Of a DNA stretch of 21,637 bases, positions 6,929 through 15,159 are shown piece by piece (within the stretch, counting starts at the first letter, position 1; each line of letters starts with the position of its first letter). Origin of the DNA: Acidimicrobiia bacterium (GTDB taxonomy: Bacteria > Actinomycetota > Acidimicrobiia > UBA5794 > JAOTWH01); the NCBI GenBank assembly GCA_029863035.1, contig JAOTWH010000012.1, positions 1 through 21,637 of the forward strand. The letters run 5' to 3'. The notes beneath the pieces were generated by a model that saw only the letters and a list, made by a program, of their open reading frames with translations, made no database searches and was not told the origin of the DNA. A program made the translations under genes and the position numbers.

Positions 6929-8392
6929 TCACTTTGGCTGGGACCAATCCACCGCCAGGTATTTCTGTTCGAGGAACTCCATGAGCCCCTCGTGGCCACC
7001 TTCCCGCCCCAGCCCGCTTTGCTTGGTTCCACCGAATGGAGCCGCCGGATCGGATATGAACCCGCGGTTGATGCCGACCATCCCCGTGTCGATAGCCTCC
7101 GAAACTCGCAGGGCCCGCGCCAGATCTGCCGTGTAGACATACGCCGCCAGCCCGTACTCAGTGCGATTCGCCATCTCGATGGCTTCCGCCTCGGTCTCGA
7201 ACGACACCACCGGCGCTACCGGCCCGAACACCTCCTCATCGAGGATGGCGTCGCTGGGCCCAACGTTGGTCAGCACCGTCGGCTCGTAGTAGCTACCGAC
7301 GCCCTCCGGTGCCCGTCCCCCCGTGAGCACATTGGCACCGCTGGCAACGCTGGCCGCAACGAGCGAGGCCACCTCATCGCGAGCCCGGGCGTTGATGAGA
7401 GGACCAACGTCGCTCTCTCGTTCGAGGCCCGGCCCAACCCGCAGCGCGGCCATGGCGGTCGCCAGGCGGGCACCGAACTCGTCGGCCACAGAGGCTTCAA
7501 CGTAGAAGCGGTTGGCGGCGATGCACGACTCGCCAGCGTTGCGCATCTTGGCCACCATCGCACCTTCGACGGCGGCCTCGAGGTCGGCATCGGCGAACAC
7601 CAGGAAGGGGCCATTGCCTCCCAGCTCCATAGAACAATTGGTCACGGTACGGGCGGCCTGCTCCAGCAGCACCTTGCCCACATGGGTCGATCCGGTGAAC
7701 GACAGTTTGCGTGTGCGGGGATCGTCGAGCATGGCGCCCACCATGTCGTAGTTGCGCGACGGTACGACATTCACCACACCGGGCGGCAGGCCGGCCTCGG
7801 CTAGTAACGCTCCCATCGCCAGGGCCGTCAACGGCGTGTCCGATGCCGGCTTGAGAACGACCGTGCACCCGGCCGCCAGGGCTGGACCGATCTTGCGAGT
7901 TGCCATCGCGGCCGGAAAGTTCCACGGTGTGACCAGCACCGCAACGCCGACCGGCTGCAGCAACACCAGGATCCGCTTGTCGCCTCCGGGCGCCATCTGC
8001 ACCGAGCTGGTTGCGCGCACGGCCTCCTCGGCGAACCATCGGAAGAACTCGGCCGCGTACGTCACTTCCCCGGTGGCATCCGACCAACTCTTGCCGCTCT
8101 CGCGCACGATGAGCTCGGCTATCTCGTCGCGGTGTTGCAACATCAGCTCGAATGTCTTGCGGAGGATCTCGGACCGGGCCCGAGGTGCCGTGGCTGCCCA
8201 CGATGGCCCCGCCTCATGAGCGGCCTGCACTGCGGCGATGCCATCGGCGACCGTTCCATTCGCCACCTCGACTATCAGCTCATCGGTAGCAGGATCGCGC
8301 ACGCCGAACCGGCCGTCGTCGGAGGCCGGGACCCACTTGCCGCCGATGTAGAGATCGGAAATCGGGTCGGAGAAAACTGTGGACTCGCTCAT
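6929..8392 (-). CDS. gabD: Probable NAD(P)-dependent succinate-semialdehyde dehydrogenase (GabD-type)
   Basis: 487 residues, full-length aldehyde dehydrogenase. It has the PWNFP motif (156-160), the cofactor-binding KPASDTP segment, FTGST (232-236), catalytic Glu256 in MELGGN and nucleophile Cys290 in NAGESC. The C-terminal pattern PAAPFGGTKQSGLGREGGHE is characteristic of GabD and close relatives, which oxidise succinate semialdehyde to succinate; related enzymes accept glutarate or other short semialdehydes. The start is the ATG at 8392 with GAGAGGCGAC just upstream. The frame is open further upstream, but that extension has no family similarity. The gene ends 94 bp before the M24 gene, in the same direction, with its own possible promoter in the gap, so co-transcription is uncertain. 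It is divergent from the acyl-CoA synthetase gene. Confidence 0.85.
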   Translation of the reverse strand: MSESTVFSDPISDLYIGGKWVPASDDGRFGVRDPATDELIVEVANGTVADGIAAVQAAHEAGPSWAATAPRARSEILRKTFELMLQHRDEIAELIVRESGKSWSDATGEVTYAAEFFRWFAEEAVRATSSVQMAPGGDKRILVLLQPVGVAVLVTPWNFPAAMATRKIGPALAAGCTVVLKPASDTPLTALAMGALLAEAGLPPGVVNVVPSRNYDMVGAMLDDPRTRKLSFTGSTHVGKVLLEQAARTVTNCSMELGGNGPFLVFADADLEAAVEGAMVAKMRNAGESCIAANRFYVEASVADEFGARLATAMAALRVGPGLERESDVGPLINARARDEVASLVAASVASGANVLTGGRAPEGVGSYYEPTVLTNVGPSDAILDEEVFGPVAPVVSFETEAEAIEMANRTEYGLAAYVYTADLARALRVSEAIDTGMVGINRGFISDPAAPFGGTKQSGLGREGGHEGLMEFLEQKYLAVDWSQPK

Positions 8393-8494
8393 AGGGTCGC
8401 CTCTCGGTGTCGGCTGGCAATGGTTCACATCCTGGCGACGGGGTGCGCCAACTGCAAGTTGTGGGGGCTGACTAGGTCCGACCGCCGTCGCTGG

Positions 8495-8527
8495 CGTCGG
8501 CCGCTGCCGACGGACCACGTCTAGTCT
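8495..8527 (+). promoter_or_regulatory. Candidate promoter with overlapping dyad for the acyl-CoA synthetase gene
   Basis: TAGTCT (8522-8527) matches the actinobacterial -10 pattern and sits 11 bp before the ATG at 8539. A perfect 7-bp inverted repeat, CGTCGGC / GCCGACG with loop CGCT (8495-8512), covers the expected -35 region. In the divergent gap with the aldehyde dehydrogenase gene this could be an operator acting on one or both genes. Confidence 0.38.
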
Positions 8528-8538
8528 GACAAGAAGGC

Positions 8539-10065
8539 ATGGCAGAGTCAGCGGCGCTCGGCAGTCTCGAGTTGTTCTCCAGGTCGGACACGACACTCGA
8601 CGCTACGGCCCTACTGGCCGCGGAAGGCACCTTCACGTTCGGCTCGCTTCGAACCGCCGCCGGCCGGGTCGGTTCAGCCCTGCTCGGCGAGTCCGCTGAT
8701 CTCGCAGAGGCACGGGTGGCGTTCCTGGTCCCGCCCGGTCTCCGCTACGCCGCCATCCTGTGGGGAACATGGGCAGCAGGGGGTATCGCCGTGCCGCTCG
8801 CCACATCGTTTCCTGCTCCCGAGCTCGAGTACGTCATCGGAAACGCCGGGGCGACCGTGCTCATCACCTCGACCGAATTTCGGTCATTGCTCGAACCGAT
8901 TGCCCGAGACCGCGGCGTCCCGCTGCTCGACGCCGACGAGATCGTTTTCCAGCCCTCAGGTCGCCCCCCGCTTCCGAATGTGGAGCCGGACCGACGCGGG
9001 CTCATCCTCTACACCAGCGGGTCGACGGGACCACCCAAGGGCGTCGTATGGACGCACGACGCCATCGAATCTCAGGTACGCATCCTCTCCGAAGCATGGG
9101 GCTGGATTCCCACCGACCGGGCCCTGCTCGTGCTGCCGTTGCATCATGTGCACGGCCTCGTCAACGTGCTGACGTGTGCGCTTTGGAACACAGCTAGCTG
9201 CGAGATCCTCCCCGAGTTCGACGCCGCCACCACGCTCGATCGCATGGCGAGCGGCGACATCACGGTGTTCATGGCGGTTCCGACTATCTATCGGCGCCTG
9301 ATCGGCGCCTGGGAGCTGCTCGACGAACCGAACCGCCGCAGGGTGACCGAGCAGCTGTCGAGGCTCAGATTGATGGTTTCGGGATCGGCCGCCCTCCCGG
9401 TACCAACCCTTGACCGGTGGAGGGAGGTGAGCGGCCACACCCTGCTCGAGCGCTACGGGATGACCGAGATCGGCATGGCGCTGTCGAACCCCTATCACGG
9501 GCACCGGACCCCGGGAGCAGTCGGCCAACCGCTGCCCACCGTCGAGCTCCAGCTGGTGGACGATGACGGGCAGCTGGCGACGGTCGGCACGCCGGGAGAG
9601 ATCGAGGTGCGAGGTCCGAGCGTGTTCAGGGAGTACTGGCAACGTCCCGACGCCACCGCCGAAGCGTTTCGAGAGAGCTGGTTCCGAACCGGCGATATCG
9701 CGGTGTTGGAGGATGGTGTCTACCGAATACTGGGGAGGCGCAGCGTCGACATCATCAAATCGGGAGGCGAGAAGGTCTCGGCCCTGGAGGTCGAGGATTT
9801 GCTGCGGACCCATCCCGGTATCGGCGACTGCGCGGTGGTTGGGATCGAGGACATCGATTGGGGGGAGCGGGTGGTTGCGGCGGTCGTGCCAACTGGAGAC
9901 GTCGAGCTCGAGCTCGAGGACATCCGTGAGTTCGCCCGGAGCGCCCTCGCCCCCTTCAAGCTTCCGCGCCAGCTCTTCGTCGTCGAAGAGCTGCCGCGTA
10001 ACGCCCTCGGCAAGGTGGTCAAACCGCGCCTCAAGGAGATGATCCTGGCGGATTCCGACGCCTGA
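8539..10065 (+). CDS. AMP-forming acyl-CoA synthetase, MatB/ACSF3 (malonyl-CoA synthetase) type
   Basis: 508 residues of the ANL superfamily: substrate carboxylate + ATP + CoA to acyl-CoA, in the cytosol. The P-loop YTSGSTGPPKG is at 158-168, the A5 motif YGMTE at 306-310, TGD at 384-386, GRRSVDIIKSGGEK around 399-412, and the catalytic A10 lysine at Lys492 in NALGK. PLHHVHGLVN, FMAVPTIYRRL and RLMVSGSAALP match the malonyl/methylmalonyl-CoA synthetase group better than fatty-acyl or acetyl-CoA synthetases. A GAAGG ribosome site lies just before the ATG. The gene is divergent from gabD and ends only 15 bp from the convergent livM stop, so transcripts must end inside or read past the neighbour. 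Family is certain; malonate as substrate is inferred. Confidence 0.85.
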   Translation: MAESAALGSLELFSRSDTTLDATALLAAEGTFTFGSLRTAAGRVGSALLGESADLAEARVAFLVPPGLRYAAILWGTWAAGGIAVPLATSFPAPELEYVIGNAGATVLITSTEFRSLLEPIARDRGVPLLDADEIVFQPSGRPPLPNVEPDRRGLILYTSGSTGPPKGVVWTHDAIESQVRILSEAWGWIPTDRALLVLPLHHVHGLVNVLTCALWNTASCEILPEFDAATTLDRMASGDITVFMAVPTIYRRLIGAWELLDEPNRRRVTEQLSRLRLMVSGSAALPVPTLDRWREVSGHTLLERYGMTEIGMALSNPYHGHRTPGAVGQPLPTVELQLVDDDGQLATVGTPGEIEVRGPSVFREYWQRPDATAEAFRESWFRTGDIAVLEDGVYRILGRRSVDIIKSGGEKVSALEVEDLLRTHPGIGDCAVVGIEDIDWGERVVAAVVPTGDVELELEDIREFARSALAPFKLPRQLFVVEELPRNALGKVVKPRLKEMILADSDA

Positions 10066-10080
10066 AAGGTCGGGCGCGGA

Positions 10081-11106
10081 TCAGTCCCAGTCGAGGAAGG
10101 CCGGCAGCCTTCCGGCCTCGCGCAGGCTTCCGACGATTCCCAATGGGAAGAACAGGAGCACGGCGAGCAGAATCCCCCCGGTCACCACGATGTTGAGCTC
10201 GGTGGCACCGAATTGAACGATCGAGAACTCGTTGATGCCCACGATCAGCAAGGCCCCGATGACGGGCCCCGCTACGGTGGCCCGGCCCCCGATGATGGCC
10301 ATCAGCACCATCTGGGCAGCGGTACCGATGGCAAAGAAGATCGTTGGGCGCAGGTAGCCCAAGGAGTACCCCCAGGTGGCACCGGCCGTCCCGATGAAGA
10401 AGGCGCTCAGCCCGAACGCGACCATCTTGTATAGGCGCGTGTTGATCCCGGCGACCTCGGCCTTCGTCTCGTCCTGTGACAGCGCCCGCAGCCCAAGGCC
10501 GAATTTCGAGTGCGCCACGCGATAGGACAGGTAGGTGGCACCGAAGGCCGACACCACCATGGCGTAATAGAACGGCACCTTGATCCATATGACCGAGAAG
10601 GGGGGCAGTGGCAGGCTCAAGCCACTCGACTGCCCGACCAGCTCCCAGTTGTCGAACAGGAGGCTGATCACGAACAGCATGGCGATGGTGGCAACGATGA
10701 AAGACGGTCCCTTGGCGCGCAGGGTGATCAGCCCGGCCAGTAACCCGAACACCATCGCCGCCAACCCAGCGAAGAACATGCTGACGAACGGCGATACTCC
10801 CCAGTAAACGAGAGCCAGGCCGGCAACGTAGCCCCCAATGCCATAGAACACGTTGTGGCCGAGTGAGATGTATCCGGCGTATCCCCCGATGATGTTCCAG
10901 CTCGAGGACATCGCCACCCACATCAGCGCCACGATGGCGACCTGCATCACATAGTTGTAGGAACCGACGAGGGGTTGGGTCGCCGGCAGCAGCAGCACGA
11001 ACGCCACAACGAGGCCGAGGGCGATGCGGCGACTCAACGATCGGCCGGACTCCTGTTCGGCCAGCGCTGCCGCCGCCGCTTCCGCAGAGAGTTCCGCGCT
11101 TGTCAT
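10081..11106 (-). CDS. livM: Branched-chain amino acid-type ABC transporter permease LivM
   Basis: 341 residues with about nine hydrophobic segments after a hydrophilic 25-residue N-terminus. Family marks: SSSWNIIGGYAGYISLGHNVFYGIGGY (about 70-95), the cytoplasmic loop RVAHSKFGLGLRALSQDETKAEVAGI which contacts the ATPases, and the IIGGRATVAGPVIGA segment. With LivH it forms the membrane channel of a HAAT-family importer for branched-chain amino acids, or for amides, urea or aromatic and dicarboxylic acids in relatives. The ATG at 11106 shares one base with the livH stop (TGATG), so it is translationally coupled. It is the last gene of the importer operon. Confidence 0.93.
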   Translation of the reverse strand: MTSAELSAEAAAAALAEQESGRSLSRRIALGLVVAFVLLLPATQPLVGSYNYVMQVAIVALMWVAMSSSWNIIGGYAGYISLGHNVFYGIGGYVAGLALVYWGVSPFVSMFFAGLAAMVFGLLAGLITLRAKGPSFIVATIAMLFVISLLFDNWELVGQSSGLSLPLPPFSVIWIKVPFYYAMVVSAFGATYLSYRVAHSKFGLGLRALSQDETKAEVAGINTRLYKMVAFGLSAFFIGTAGATWGYSLGYLRPTIFFAIGTAAQMVLMAIIGGRATVAGPVIGALLIVGINEFSIVQFGATELNIVVTGGILLAVLLFFPLGIVGSLREAGRLPAFLDWD

Positions 11107-11981
11107 CAGATCCGCAGCGCCTTGCCGAAGAGGCCCTGGGGCCTCACCATGAGGATGACGAACAAAGCCAGGTAGAAGGTCATCGGGGACCAATCCGGCC
11201 CGAACTGATCGGTAACGAAGGCAGCGGCGACGGCCAGCGACAGCGCGCCGATCACGGCTCCCTTGAGGCTCCCGAACCCGCCGAGAACGATCAGCGCCAG
11301 CAGCAGCGCCACCCATTGCCAGTGGCGGGCAGGAAAGAAGGGGAACAGGTAGCTCATGAGTGACCCGGAGGCACCGGCCAACGCCATGCCGATCCCGAAG
11401 GAGATCGCCGAGATGCGCCGGACGTTGACGCCAACGATCTGGGCGGCGGTCCGATTCTGCATGGTGGCGCGGACCGCAGTTCCGATGCGGGTGTACCGCA
11501 GGAACAGCCACAGCCCGACGAGGAGCACCACGCTCACGGTCAACGCCAGCAGTTGCCCCATCGGGATGAAGATGTCACCGATGATGATGGAATCCGTTGC
11601 ATAGCCCGGCCTGGAAGAGCGGAAGATCCCGGTGAAGAAGTACCCCAGGAGACCCTCGACGACGAGGGCGATACCGAATGTCATGAGCACCGTCATCTCG
11701 ACGTAGCGGGCGCTGGTCTCGATGCGGGGGAAGAAGAGCACGTAGATGATGATCCCAAGGAAGAACATCATCGGCATGGTGAAAGCGATCGAGATGAGCG
11801 GGTCGACCCCAAGCTTGTCGGACGCGAAAAAGGCGAGGTAGGCCGCAAAGATGATGAACACGCCGTGAGCGAGATTGACGATCCGCATCACGCCGAAAAG
11901 CAGAGTGAGCCCCGAGGCCATCAGCGCATACACCCCTCCCAATAAGAGGCCCAGAATCAGCACCTGGAGGAAGTTGATCAT
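11106..11981 (-). CDS. livH: Branched-chain amino acid-type ABC transporter permease LivH
   Basis: 291 residues, strongly hydrophobic with about eight membrane segments. It starts INFLQVLILGLLLGGVYALM, then LTLLFGVMRIVNLAHG, the LivH signature. The cytoplasmic coupling loop includes RYTRIGTAVRATMQNRTAAQ and GVNVRRISAISFGIG, followed by VLGGFGSLKGAVIGA near the C-terminus. It pairs with LivM in the inner membrane. The start is the ATG at 11981, overlapping the livF stop by 4 bp (ATGA). Longer in-frame starts would run into livF and add Arg-rich sequence that is not part of the family. Confidence 0.93.
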   Translation of the reverse strand: MINFLQVLILGLLLGGVYALMASGLTLLFGVMRIVNLAHGVFIIFAAYLAFFASDKLGVDPLISIAFTMPMMFFLGIIIYVLFFPRIETSARYVEMTVLMTFGIALVVEGLLGYFFTGIFRSSRPGYATDSIIIGDIFIPMGQLLALTVSVVLLVGLWLFLRYTRIGTAVRATMQNRTAAQIVGVNVRRISAISFGIGMALAGASGSLMSYLFPFFPARHWQWVALLLALIVLGGFGSLKGAVIGALSLAVAAAFVTDQFGPDWSPMTFYLALFVILMVRPQGLFGKALRI

Positions 11982-12715
11982 CCTTCGCTCCTCTTCGAGA
12001 GCTGCGAGCCGAGATAGATCTCGCGGATCCGAGGATCGTCGAGGATGCCCTCGGCCGGCCCCTCGAAACGCTTGGCTCCCAGATCGAGCACAATGCCCCA
12101 GTCGACAGCCTCCAGACCGCGCCAAGCGTTCTGCTCAACCAGGATCACTGTGATCCCCAGCTCGGCGAACCCCCGGATGGTGGCGAAGATCTGGTCTGCC
12201 AGCTTGGGGGCCAGTCCCAGGCTGGGCTCGTCGATCATCAGCACCTTGGGATCCACCATGAGTGCCCGGCCCAGCACCACCATCTGCTGCTCACCCCCGG
12301 AGAGGTTCCCGGCCAATTGCTGGGAGCGTTCCGACAGAACCGGGAACATGTCGAACACGCGCGCCATGCGTTCGGCGACGAGTGAGCGATCTCTCACCAG
12401 GAAGGCGCCCATCATCAGGTTCTCGCGTACCGTCATCTCTGAGAACAGGCTCTGCTCTTGAGGCACGAAACAGATGCCGGCAGCCAGCAGTTGGTCGGGA
12501 CGTAGGCCGCTCACCCGGACTCCCTCGAAGCGAACCTCACCAGACCGGGGTCGGAGAATCCCGCAGATCACCTTGAGCAGGGTCGACTTTCCCGCTCCGT
12601 TTGGCCCGACGATGCAATGGCTACGGCCGGCCTCGATCTCGATCGCCAACCCATTGAGGATGTCAGGACCCGCTCCGTACCCGGCGGTGACGTTGTCGAC
12701 TTCGAGCAGCGCCAT
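11978..12715 (-). CDS. livF: Branched-chain amino acid-type ABC transporter ATPase LivF
   Basis: 245 residues. Walker A GPNGAGKST at 37-45, Q-loop in FVPQEQSLF, ABC signature LSGGEQQM, Walker B VLMIDEPSLGL, and the H-loop position replaced by Gln in LVEQNA, as is normal for LivF. It energises import together with LivG on the cytosolic face of LivH/LivM. The ATG at 12715 shares one base with the livG stop. The C-terminus (GSQLSKRSEG) overlaps the livH start. Confidence 0.93.
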   Translation of the reverse strand: MALLEVDNVTAGYGAGPDILNGLAIEIEAGRSHCIVGPNGAGKSTLLKVICGILRPRSGEVRFEGVRVSGLRPDQLLAAGICFVPQEQSLFSEMTVRENLMMGAFLVRDRSLVAERMARVFDMFPVLSERSQQLAGNLSGGEQQMVVLGRALMVDPKVLMIDEPSLGLAPKLADQIFATIRGFAELGITVILVEQNAWRGLEAVDWGIVLDLGAKRFEGPAEGILDDPRIREIYLGSQLSKRSEG

Positions 12716-13452
12716 CAGGCTCTACCCAGATAGGCGTCGAGCACCGTGTCGTTCTCCTGGATCTCGGCTGGAGAGCCGCTGACCAGCACCTCGCCATGCG
12801 CCATGACGATGATCCAATCACTCAGCTCCATGACAACGGGCATGTTGTGCTCGACGATGAAGAACGTGATGCCTTGTTCGTTGAGCAGGCGGATCCGATC
12901 GATGATGCGTTCCATCAGGGCGGGGTTGACACCGCTGGCCGGCTCGTCGAGCAGCACCAGTTTCGGATCCGACATGAGGACCGAGGCGAATTCGAGAAGT
13001 TTCTTCTGCCCATATGACAGCTTCTTGGCCGGTAGCGAGGCCAATCCGGCGATCCCGACGAAGTCGAGCAATTCCAATGCCCGGTCCCGCTCGCGTTGCA
13101 AGATCTTGGACCCCAGCAAGCTTCGCACTCCGCCAGCAGGGGCGCTCACCACCATGTTCTCCAGCACCGTCATTTCGCCCAGATCCCGTGTTATCTGGAA
13201 TGTTCGGCTGATGCCGAGCCGGGTTAGCCGATGCGGTAGCAGGCCGGTGACGTTCTTGCCATCGAAGAGAACCGTCCCCGAGTCCGGCGCCAGCACCCCG
13301 TTGATGATGTTGAAGGCGGTGGTCTTGCCGGCGCCGTTGGGACCGATAAGGGCGGTGATGGAGCCGGTTGCCACCTCGAATGAGCATTGGCTTACGGCCT
13401 GCAGACCCCCATAGGCCTTGTTGAGTTGTTGCACCTCAAGTAGGGCGGTCAC
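12715..13452 (-). CDS. livG: Branched-chain amino acid-type ABC transporter ATPase LivG
   Basis: 245 residues from the GTG at 13452, which yields the usual start (M)TALLEVQQLNKAYGG; GGAGG lies about 10 nt upstream. An upstream in-frame ATG (13584) would overlap the binding-protein gene and add a non-family tail. Walker A GPNGAGKTT at 37-45, the LivG-type signature LSYGQKKLLEFA, Walker B LVLLDEPASGVNP, and His in FIVEHNM are all present. It works with LivF as the ATPase pair. It is separated from the upstream lipoprotein gene by 82 bp containing a very stable hairpin, so its expression is probably lower than that of the binding protein. Confidence 0.93.
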   Translation of the reverse strand: MTALLEVQQLNKAYGGLQAVSQCSFEVATGSITALIGPNGAGKTTAFNIINGVLAPDSGTVLFDGKNVTGLLPHRLTRLGISRTFQITRDLGEMTVLENMVVSAPAGGVRSLLGSKILQRERDRALELLDFVGIAGLASLPAKKLSYGQKKLLEFASVLMSDPKLVLLDEPASGVNPALMERIIDRIRLLNEQGITFFIVEHNMPVVMELSDWIIVMAHGEVLVSGSPAEIQENDTVLDAYLGRA

Positions 13453-13496
13453 GGGCCGGGATGCCTCCAGCTTGTCGGGGGAAGTGTCGACGCGAC

Positions 13497-13522
13497 GGGA
13501 GCCGGGGCCCGGCCCGGCTCCC
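13497..13522 (-). terminator. Strong intercistronic hairpin between the binding-protein gene and livG
   Basis: GGGAGCCGGG (13497-13506) and CCCGGCTCCC (13513-13522) form a perfect 10-bp GC stem with a 6-nt loop; a flanking C-G pair extends it to 11 bp. It begins 12 nt after the binding-protein stop codon. There is no U-run after it in the direction of transcription. The likely role is partial termination or protection of the 3' end of the upstream mRNA, keeping the binding protein in excess over the membrane subunits. Confidence 0.6.
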
Positions 13523-13534
13523 GCTTCGTCGTGA

Positions 13535-14944
13535 TTACCACTCCGGCTTCGGGTAGATGATGTCCTTGGTTCCGGGGAACTCACCGACCGGGAAGATGAA
13601 CTCCAGGACGCCGCCCTGCCACTGCGTGAGCAGGTAGTTCCGGTCGAACGGGAGACCCCGCTCGTCCCACGAGAAGTCGCCCATGACGGTCTTTACCGGG
13701 TCGGCCGGAGTGCGATCGCGCAACCACTGGCGCATCGCGTCCTGGTCGGTCGTTCCGGCGCCGCGTATCGCCTGTTCCATGCCCTGACACACGGCGAAGG
13801 GAATCGCCTCGTCCTCGTCGGGGGCCCGGCCGTGCACGGCCGAGAAGTCGGCGATGAATTGCTCGTTCGAGTACGCCTCGCCGCCCAGTTCGGCCGGGAA
13901 GTTGGCCAACTGGTGCCAGGCCGTGTGGATGATGACGCCGTCGGCGGCGGATCCCAACGTCTCCTCGAACTCAGACTGGGCGCCCTGTGACATGTAGAGC
14001 ATCTTCGGGTTGTAGTCAACCGTCTGGAAGGCGTCCACCAGCGAGATCGTCTCTTCGACCGAAGCCGTCGAGGCGAACACGACGTCGGCGCCACTCGACT
14101 TGATGCTGTTGGCCAGGTTGATCCAGTCGTTGAATTCGCCGACCGGCCACTCATCCTCCAGAACCACCTCGATGCCGGCATCGGCCAGGAATCCGGGGGC
14201 AAGCGAGATGAGCGTGTCCGTGCCAGGGATGGCCACGTCGCCTCCGAGGAGGCCGTTACTGATAGCGACGGCGAAGAAGTCGTCTGCCGCCACCACCGCG
14301 GCCTTCGTCGGCGCGTCGTCTGCGGCGATCACACCCTGCTCGGTGTAGTAGGCCGCGGCGTTGACCGGCGACGAGCCGATGCCTTCGGCCGGACCCTGCT
14401 GGAAGTAGAACAGGTTCTCGAAACCGCGTTCCCAGATGCGCTGGGCTCCGCCGGAGGGAACCGGATAGACCCAGCCGTTCTGCTCGGCGACCACCGATGT
14501 CGGGAAGGTGAGCAGGCTGGAGAAGGTGCCGAAGAGCACCTCGGCAGCACCAGCGCTGATGAAGCGCTCATACTGACTCACCCCGACCTCGGAGTCGGAG
14601 CGATTGTCCTCGATCAGAAGCTCGAGCGGCCGCCCTAAGACCCCTCCTCGCTCATTGATCAAGTTGACGCACAGCTCGTAGCCGTCCTTGTGCTTGATGG
14701 CGGGTACCGAGAACTCACCCGTAAGCGGCAAGGATGTGCCGATCACAATCGGCTCGGCGTCGGGCGCCGAGGTCTCTGGTGCCGCGGTGTCGGGCGCTGC
14801 GGTGTCGGGCGCCGCGGTGTCGGGCGCCGCGGTGTCGGGGGCCGCGGTTGCCGCAGTTGTATCTTCTGACTCAGAGTCGCTGCAAGCTGCCGCGATCATT
14901 GCCAGGGTAAGAACAAGAATAAATAGTGGAGTGAACCTCTTCAT
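13535..14944 (-). CDS. Substrate-binding lipoprotein of the Liv-type ABC transporter (Peripla_BP_6)
   Basis: 469 residues. A lipoprotein signal peptide (Lys-Arg, hydrophobic 5-18, lipobox IAAAC with Cys21) anchors it outside the membrane. Residues 22-65 form an acidic then Ala/Pro/Asp/Thr-rich linker built of APDTA pentapeptides. The mature domain starts at PIVIGTSLPLTGEFSVPA and has the type I fold: LCVNLINERGGVLGRPLELLIEDNRSD, then PSGGAQRIWERG. It captures the ligand for LivGFHM. The fold covers amino acids, amides, urea and aromatic or short-chain acids; no ligand-specific pattern was recognised. The ATG at 14944 is preceded by AGAGGAGGG. It is the first gene of the importer operon. Confidence 0.9.
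   Translation of the reverse strand: MKRFTPLFILVLTLAMIAAACSDSESEDTTAATAAPDTAAPDTAAPDTAAPDTAAPETSAPDAEPIVIGTSLPLTGEFSVPAIKHKDGYELCVNLINERGGVLGRPLELLIEDNRSDSEVGVSQYERFISAGAAEVLFGTFSSLLTFPTSVVAEQNGWVYPVPSGGAQRIWERGFENLFYFQQGPAEGIGSSPVNAAAYYTEQGVIAADDAPTKAAVVAADDFFAVAISNGLLGGDVAIPGTDTLISLAPGFLADAGIEVVLEDEWPVGEFNDWINLANSIKSSGADVVFASTASVEETISLVDAFQTVDYNPKMLYMSQGAQSEFEETLGSAADGVIIHTAWHQLANFPAELGGEAYSNEQFIADFSAVHGRAPDEDEAIPFAVCQGMEQAIRGAGTTDQDAMRQWLRDRTPADPVKTVMGDFSWDERGLPFDRNYLLTQWQGGVLEFIFPVGEFPGTKDIIYPKPEW
14781..14840. repeat. 15-bp tandem repeat encoding the lipoprotein linker
   Basis: Four near-identical copies of GCCGCGGTGTCGGGC lie in tandem, with a degenerate fifth unit after them and related sequence before. 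On the coding (minus) strand each unit encodes one pentapeptide of the APDTA linker behind the lipid-anchored cysteine. Because the unit is a multiple of three, copy-number change by slippage would lengthen or shorten the tether without a frameshift. Confidence 0.9.
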
Positions 14945-15023
14945 CGTTGACCCTCCTCTGGGTTCGCACCCGATTTGGATGCGTCGGTCGGCGAACTCGA
15001 GCCTCGGCGACCGGCTGGGAAAG

Positions 15024-15029
15024 AGCCTA
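15024..15029 (-). promoter_or_regulatory. Candidate -10 box for the ABC importer operon
   Basis: TAGGCT on the minus strand fits TAnnnT and would start transcription about 70 nt before the lipoprotein ATG. It lies in the 215-bp gap (14945-15159) between the lipoprotein gene and the upstream acyl-CoA dehydrogenase. The -35 is weak (GTGCAG at a 17-bp spacing). Nothing else clear was seen in this gap. Confidence 0.25.
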
Positions 15030-15159
15030 CATTCTCAGGCAGACCACTGCACTCCGTGCGATGGAACCGAATCCACCAGGCGACGACACGGAAATCGGCA
15101 ATGGTCGAGGCGCACAACGGGCAACGCAGCGGCTCACCTGCAAATTGGCCTTCAAGGCC

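Noticed and set aside
14781..14840. CRISPR or similar array
   Set aside because: The 15-bp units are directly adjacent without spacers and encode an in-frame protein linker.
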